Below the pieces are notes generated by a model. That model had not been told where the DNA came from. It saw only the letters and a list, made by a program, of their open reading frames with translations, and made no database searches. A stretch of 64,000 bases of DNA. Origin: Holacanthus passer (Eukaryota > Chordata > Actinopteri > Pomacanthidae). A program made the translations under genes and the position numbers. This document shows, in pieces, positions 59,166 through 64,000 of the stretch. Position 1 is the stretch's first letter. Each line of letters begins with the position of its first letter. The stretch covers positions 1,784,501 to 1,848,500 of the forward strand of contig JAFREQ010000091.1 in the NCBI GenBank assembly GCA_025331565.1, in the 5' to 3' direction.

Positions 59166-62100
59166 TAGCAGTTGAAAGCAGCTGATGTGGCAAATAAATA
59201 TCATCACATCAAGGCCGACCGTTAATAAAGGCCAGGCAAATCAAACACCGAGGGTCCATTTCCACTCGAGCCATGTCACACTCAGCCCAACTTTTTCTGT
59301 GTTTTCATTCTTGACTTAATGGCAGTCATTTTGTCTTTGTCCTACTCCTGGCTGATGTAAAACTACCATCAACAAAGCCAACACTTCCTGATTTCTTTCA
59401 CAGTGTGTTTGGTTGTTCTATTTTGTGGCATCACAACCTCACAGAGTCATTAGCATGGATGTAGACAATTAATCTTATTTTAAATTTCCCTGGTTATTCA
59501 TTGAACTATTCATTCATTTCATATCTTTTGTCTACTTGCATATGCATGTGTGCAATTATCTGCACTTTAGATGAAGATGACTAAATCAATGCCAGAGCTT
59601 TTTAAGAGACGGTGGGCCTTCCTTTAGACGAAGCTCCCCGTCCACCTGACCCCACCCCCAGCCTTAGTTTACTTGCTTAGTTTCGCTCAATTCCTGGATG
59701 ACTGTGTGATCTTAATTTTGTTATTTGATGCCATGGACACGTTTAACAGTTGAGCCAAGACAGCCTAATGTTGCTGTTTCAGACTATTCCAGATACATAG
59801 AAAAAGTCTGTGCTAAGGAATTTATTCGTTTCTGACTCAAAATTACTGTAACTTTGAACTATCTCTTTAATCAAATCACACACATGTGGGCTATTTTATG
59901 TGATCTCCTTTTGATAACTAATGTAATAACTATTGTAATATTCATTTGATTCAATTAGCCTCCCATGAAACTGTGTGGAGCAACCCTGGGGAGGCTTGCC
60001 TCCCACTCTGAAAACCTCAGCTCTATGCGAAGCTTGAAGCTCAAAAAATGATTTTGGATAAAAAGTAGGAAAGCAAGAAGGAAGACTGATTACTTTATGT
60101 TTTGAAGCAGAACACAGTACAGTCTGTCCCATATACAGTAAATTTAACCACACACACACACACACACAGACAGTATGCACCACATCGTAAATGTACATCC
60201 ACACTGCAAAGGAAAGGCACAGAGTGAGAATACAGCCAATTGCATGTTTCACTGGTGTCTTGCAGCAACAGCTTAAATCCAATTATCTCTGTTTCAGAAC
60301 TAATATTTTCAGCAAAATGTCTTGCAGAATGCTAAAACAAACACAACAACAACAATAATAATAGCTACTTCTCAATTGCTGGAGTATGATTTATCATTCT
60401 ACAGTGCACCAGGCAAAGCGTGGTATTTATGATTAATTGTGTGTGTGTCCCAGTTGTAGGTGGAGTCCATCTGCAAGTCGAGATTCTGCCCTGAGCGACA
60501 GGCAGCCGCCAGCTGGCAAAGAGTCACGTACAACTCTGGACAGCACCCAGCACCGGGGAGGGAAGGCCGGGTGGGTGGGCGGACAGATGCAAGGCAGGCC
60601 AGAGACTTCTGTGTTCGTACCAGCATGAATCAAGGTGCATCCACAGAACATCACTGTCACATTCATCTGCTGCTGTTCACTGAGGGTATTTTTTTTTTCC
60701 CAATCAGATTTAACCCACAGCTACAGTAGGTCTGGCCTTGGCTACTCACAGCCCCAGGACTTCTTCTATGTATTATGTTGATTATAAATATGTTGTCATA
60801 TCGTCAGCGTCATGCTATTGAAGACAATGCTGTATGACTGCACAGACTGGCTATATTACACCTTACATGCATGTGAATCCTTGACACTACAGGGTTGTTC
60901 ACACGTATAGAGCCTACACTCTTCCATAAGTGGGTTAAAAATGTTTCACATTTCACACAGCTGTTGACTTTATGCACAATTTTAGTTGAGCAGATCTGAC
61001 ATTCTTCTCATTTGACCCTGTCTCTCATGTGGCACCCCACACCTCTCCATAACTTCTTTGATCTGGGTTGATAGATGGGCGCAGTCTTCCAGTCAATACC
61101 TTGTGTGCAGTCTGACATGCTCCTTAGTAAGAATCAGGAGATGCTGTGAAGATTTAGTAATAAGCTGGGTCATCTTGATCTGAGATGTCAGATTTTAAAT
61201 CGAACTCCATCATTAAATTCTCATCTAGTGTCTCTGAGATCATTTCAGCTGTACGTCGAGAAGAGCTAGTGCTTATTATGAATGAAATACATAATCAAAT
61301 TTTAAAGGACATGTCATCTATCAATCAATGAATAGGTTTATTAAAGGTAGACCTATAACTACCAAACAAGATTTTTTTCTTCTTCTTTTTGGTTAATATG
61401 TCATGCATCAAATGTAACACTGTCTTGCTGTGTAAAATAATGCAGTTAAGCGGTGATGCTAAGGCCAGCTGAAGTGTGCTTCACAATAAATATGGTACCT
61501 ATGAATTGCCATAGAAAATACATACAGGTTATTTTTCATCCACTTATGGAAAAAAAAAAACTGCTTGATATTAATTTAAAGAGGTAGGTAAAGCATTTCA
61601 TTGGCTGTGTATGAAAACCACTTGGGGAATACTTGGAACATGATGTGCTGAAATATTTTTTTCATGAAAATATCAGAAAAACAAGAAACGGTTCAACAGG
61701 GTTATAATCTATCTATGTATGTAAGGGTTAAGTTTTACCCTTCACAGAATCGGTGGAGCCAAGTGATGAATATTATTTTAAATAATGAATAAAAAAGCTC
61801 TTTTTATTCATGCACATGGAAAGAACTGCAGACACAGTATGAGCATGCATCTTCCTTATGAATTCATTCCTGCGCATTGATGAAATAAACAGCAAAATGA
61901 AAAGTGTCAGATCAAATAATGTCATATTAGTTGACTCAAGGCCATTTAATATAAGCATTTGGTTATCGAAAGTGGAGACGTAATGAAAAGCTGTGAGTGG
62001 CACAAATGCTTGGGTAATATGAGGTTACATATAATCTTTACAGGGGTCAAATTGGAGCATTGTAACAGAAAAAAATAATTGGTTGGCTGTTTTTGAAAAT

Positions 62101-62985
62101 GCTGCAGTTTCAACATATAATTATTCAGGCATGCAGCCATCATGGAAGCACGAGGTGCTCGAGTGGTGAGGTGCATGAACAATATGTAGGCAAAGCAACG
62201 GAGGCCAAAGAGCAAAGAATCATCCATTTATAGTCACTGCTAAAAGACCTTATGCCATCAGGCCCCTCCACTGTGAAACACACTGTCAGAGTCAGTCCAT
62301 GAAGAATCTTCTTTTAAATTACATATAACTTTAAAAATGCATGTGTTATCAGTTACACTGTGGGTATCCGAATGGAACCCTGGTGGTGTTGATAGCGGGC
62401 GGATCAGTAATGGGTACTGAACAAGCCTGCGGGGACACAACGTAGTAGCCACGGATGAATTGCAAGTTATGAGACTCTCACTGTTGCCTCATAATCAAAG
62501 AGCATTGCAATATTGTTTCACTTCATTCAGCCTGACATTGTGTTGATGGTAGCAGACGTCTTGGTGGGAAGGGGGATTACTCTGTGTTGTGAGTGATGGA
62601 TCCCACTGCCGTCATTTTCAGCTGACAATGAAGCTTCGGCAGAGGTTGAACAATTATGCTGATTTTATAGTTGTTATCTCTGAAAGTGACTTTCAACAAT
62701 CTGTTCAGTTATGTTGATCTCTTTTTCTGTCACTGTTTGTCAAGGGAACTAGCTGTGTATAACAATATCACAATCACACCTAAAAAGCTGATTGGTCAGT
62801 TATTTCTCTAACTTAGGCAAACAGCTGTGAATGAACACGACGCCAAACGTATTTGAATTACTGAACATAGCTTGATCAAGGCCAAACATACAGCAACAAC
62901 AGCTAATTATTCACTCTGTTCGACCTCTCTTAAATTGTAATCTAATTTTAAAGTCACGCAACAATGATAACAGTGATATGAGGCA
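59166..62985. other. Noncoding, no gene seen
   Basis: Mostly AT-rich unique sequence. (CA)10 lies at 60149-60169. About 60.46-60.63 kb is GC-rich (CAGCACCGGGGAGGGAAGG, GGGTGGGTGGGCGG) with overlapping 63-89 codon frames that show no domain. A short TATC-like patch is at about 61706. Confidence 0.5.
60149..60169 (+). repeat. (CA)n microsatellite
   Basis: About ten pure CA units. Confidence 0.92.
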
Positions 62986-63258
62986 ATAAGATAAGATATT
63001 CCTTTATTAGTCCCACAACGAGGAAATTTCCAGTGCACAGCAGCAAAGAGGAGAACAAAACAGAAAGGAGTATTAGTGAAGTAGCAGTAAATAAATCGTA
63101 CATAAGCAATATAAAATGTTCTTGTTTGGAAATTTGTTGGGGATTGCACCATTGTTGTCACTACCTGCCATACTTCTATTCTCACTCTCCCCGCCTCTGC
63201 CTCACTCCACCTGCCAGCCACTCCCACCTCATCTGCTCACCTGTGCTCTCACCTGCAA

Positions 63259-63285
63259 CCAATCACAATCAAGCCAGTATTTAAA
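63259..63285 (+). promoter_or_regulatory. Putative LTR promoter (CCAAT + TATA-like)
   Basis: CCAAT at 63259-63263 and TATTTAAA at 63278-63285 start 19 bp apart, exactly as in the LTR at 3.4 kb, which supports common descent. Confidence 0.5.
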
Positions 63286-63379
63286 GCCCACCGGATCATT
63301 CATTCTTTGCCAGATTGTTCTTTGCTACATGCGGGACTTTCCAGTGATATCATCTTCCTGCCTGATTTCCTGTTGCCGA

Positions 63380-63413
<34 letters not shown>
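63380..63413 (+). repeat. (TGCC)n microsatellite
   Basis: About eight TGCC units within the LTR-like insert. The LTR copy at 3.4 kb has no such array at the matching place, so it expanded after the copies separated. Confidence 0.93.
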
Positions 63414-64000
63414 GAGTTGATCCTGACCTGTACTTCCCATCACCAACTACAAGTATCTGTATCTGCATTCCTATCTGCCCGTGTTGGTGTCTATCAACCC
63501 AGCCTCTTGGTTGTTAGACTCTCCTCCCAGTTTTCTGACCCTTGCCTGCCCATGGTTCATCCCGTCATCTCATCCCTTCTGGTTTCTCTGCCCTGATCAT
63601 CGACTACCTGGCTTTTGGACTGTTTCCGTTCAACTTAACTTTGCTGTCTGGGAAGAAGAAAAGAAGAAATAGAAGAAAATATAGAAGTATTAACAATTTA
63701 AACAACACCAAAAGTATTAACAAATTAATAAGAGAAATATAAGAAATATGGGAACAATATATATACAATAGACAGGACAGATGAATTAAATATGAGATGA
63801 AATTAAATATGGCACAGTAAATGAAATGTTGCACGGTGAATGAAATATTGCACAGCGAAATATAAAGTCTTAAAAACAAAATATTGCACTGTATAATGAC
63901 TTAATTTGGTGTGTAGCCTACTGGGCAATAAGCAAAAGAAAGCTCCTCATTTTCATCCAGTGCCTGGGAATTTTAGCTGCCTTAAAATGACAGCTGCTGT

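Larger units (their letters stand above)
63156..63655 (+). mobile_element. LTR-like insert related to the LTR at 3.4 kb
   Basis: Starts TGTCAC like the LTR at 3430, and shares with it the blocks CCCGCCTCTGCCTCAC, CAGCCACTCCCACCTCA, a CCAATCA box, a TATA-like box and TTTGCCAGA.TGTTCTT. Compared with the 3.4-kb copy, about 200 bp after the first TGTCAC are missing. The right end is unclear: no CA end or target duplication was found, so this copy is truncated or strongly diverged at its 3' side. A (TGCC)n array sits inside. It is the younger of the two elements here because it interrupts the LINE tail. Confidence 0.6.
62986..63900 (-). repeat. LINE 3' end, reverse orientation, interrupted by an LTR
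   Basis: TAAGATAAGATATTCCTTTA and GTCCCACAACGAGGAAATTT at the left are the (TTATC)n LINE tail read on the minus strand. The sequence that follows to about 63115 (AGCAGCAAAGAGGAGAAC...) and from about 63655 to 63900 (ATATACAATAGACAGGACAG, ATATTGCACAGCG, ATATTGCACTGT) looks like the two halves of the same AT-rich LINE 3' untranslated region, separated by the LTR-like insert. The join cannot be proven without a second full copy. Confidence 0.6.

Noticed and set aside
29246..60169. Repeated short units as a CRISPR array
   Set aside because: They are dinucleotide microsatellites with no regularly spaced unique spacers, in a vertebrate genome.
60437..60729. GC-rich frames of 63-89 codons as exons
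   Set aside because: The frames overlap on both strands with no domain, no convincing splice sites and no clear phase preference.
3430..63655. LTRs at 3.4 and 63.2 kb as the two ends of one large provirus
   Set aside because: The distance is about 60 kb, the first LTR has its own perfect 5-bp TSD, the second has indels, and the DNA between is mostly unrelated.

Overview
This window looks like gene-poor nuclear DNA from a teleost fish, most likely a percomorph. I base that on the repeats: (CA)n and (CT)n microsatellites throughout, several LINE 3' tails ending in (TTATC)n, a Tc1-like remnant, a ZMYM1-like hAT element, Ty3/Gypsy-type solo LTRs, and dispersed elements I recognise from percomorph genomes. 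I cannot name the species. I found no convincing exon of a host protein gene, no rRNA, no intact tRNA and no CRISPR array. The open reading frames are short, and most lie in repeats, microsatellites or poly-pyrimidine tracts. The window is probably intergenic, or lies inside a very long intron.

Layout. 1-2 kb: unique sequence with a weak tRNA-derived SINE candidate. 2.05-5.28 kb: a stack of mobile elements, made of a dispersed repeat followed by a solo LTR with a perfect 5-bp target-site duplication (TSD), into which a 1.1-kb inverted-repeat DNA element with a 3-bp TSD has inserted. 5.3-17.6 kb: mostly unique AT-rich DNA with LINE tails, a SINE-like fragment and a tetranucleotide array. 17.6-19.56 kb: a complete but defective hAT element with terminal inverted repeats (TIRs), a perfect 8-bp TSD and a broken transposase on the minus strand. 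20-25 kb: unique DNA with a dispersed repeat and a hidden 33-bp minisatellite. 25.56-27.0 kb: a second solo LTR with a perfect 5-bp TSD, a SINE candidate and a Tc1/mariner-type MITE. 27-40 kb: unique DNA, microsatellites, a decayed Tc1 transposase end and a duplicated block near 37.1 kb that may be regulatory. 40.04-40.61 kb: a third LTR. 41-53 kb: LINE tails and dense microsatellites, several of them paired as inverted repeats. 53.66-54.13 kb: a decayed Ty3/Gypsy gag-pol fragment. 54-63 kb: unique DNA, SINE-like fragments and a poly(T)/(AG)n/(CT)n cluster. 63.0-63.9 kb: a LINE tail interrupted by a fourth LTR.

These elements do not form a pathway together. The window records successive insertions, in places nested well enough to order them in time. 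The best-supported results are the exact TSDs around the hAT element, two solo LTRs and the nested inverted-repeat element. I found no clear new biological system. The observations most worth checking are the nested insertions, the identical promoter geometry in two LTRs, the 33-bp minisatellite, the inverted microsatellite pairs and several candidate conserved noncoding blocks.
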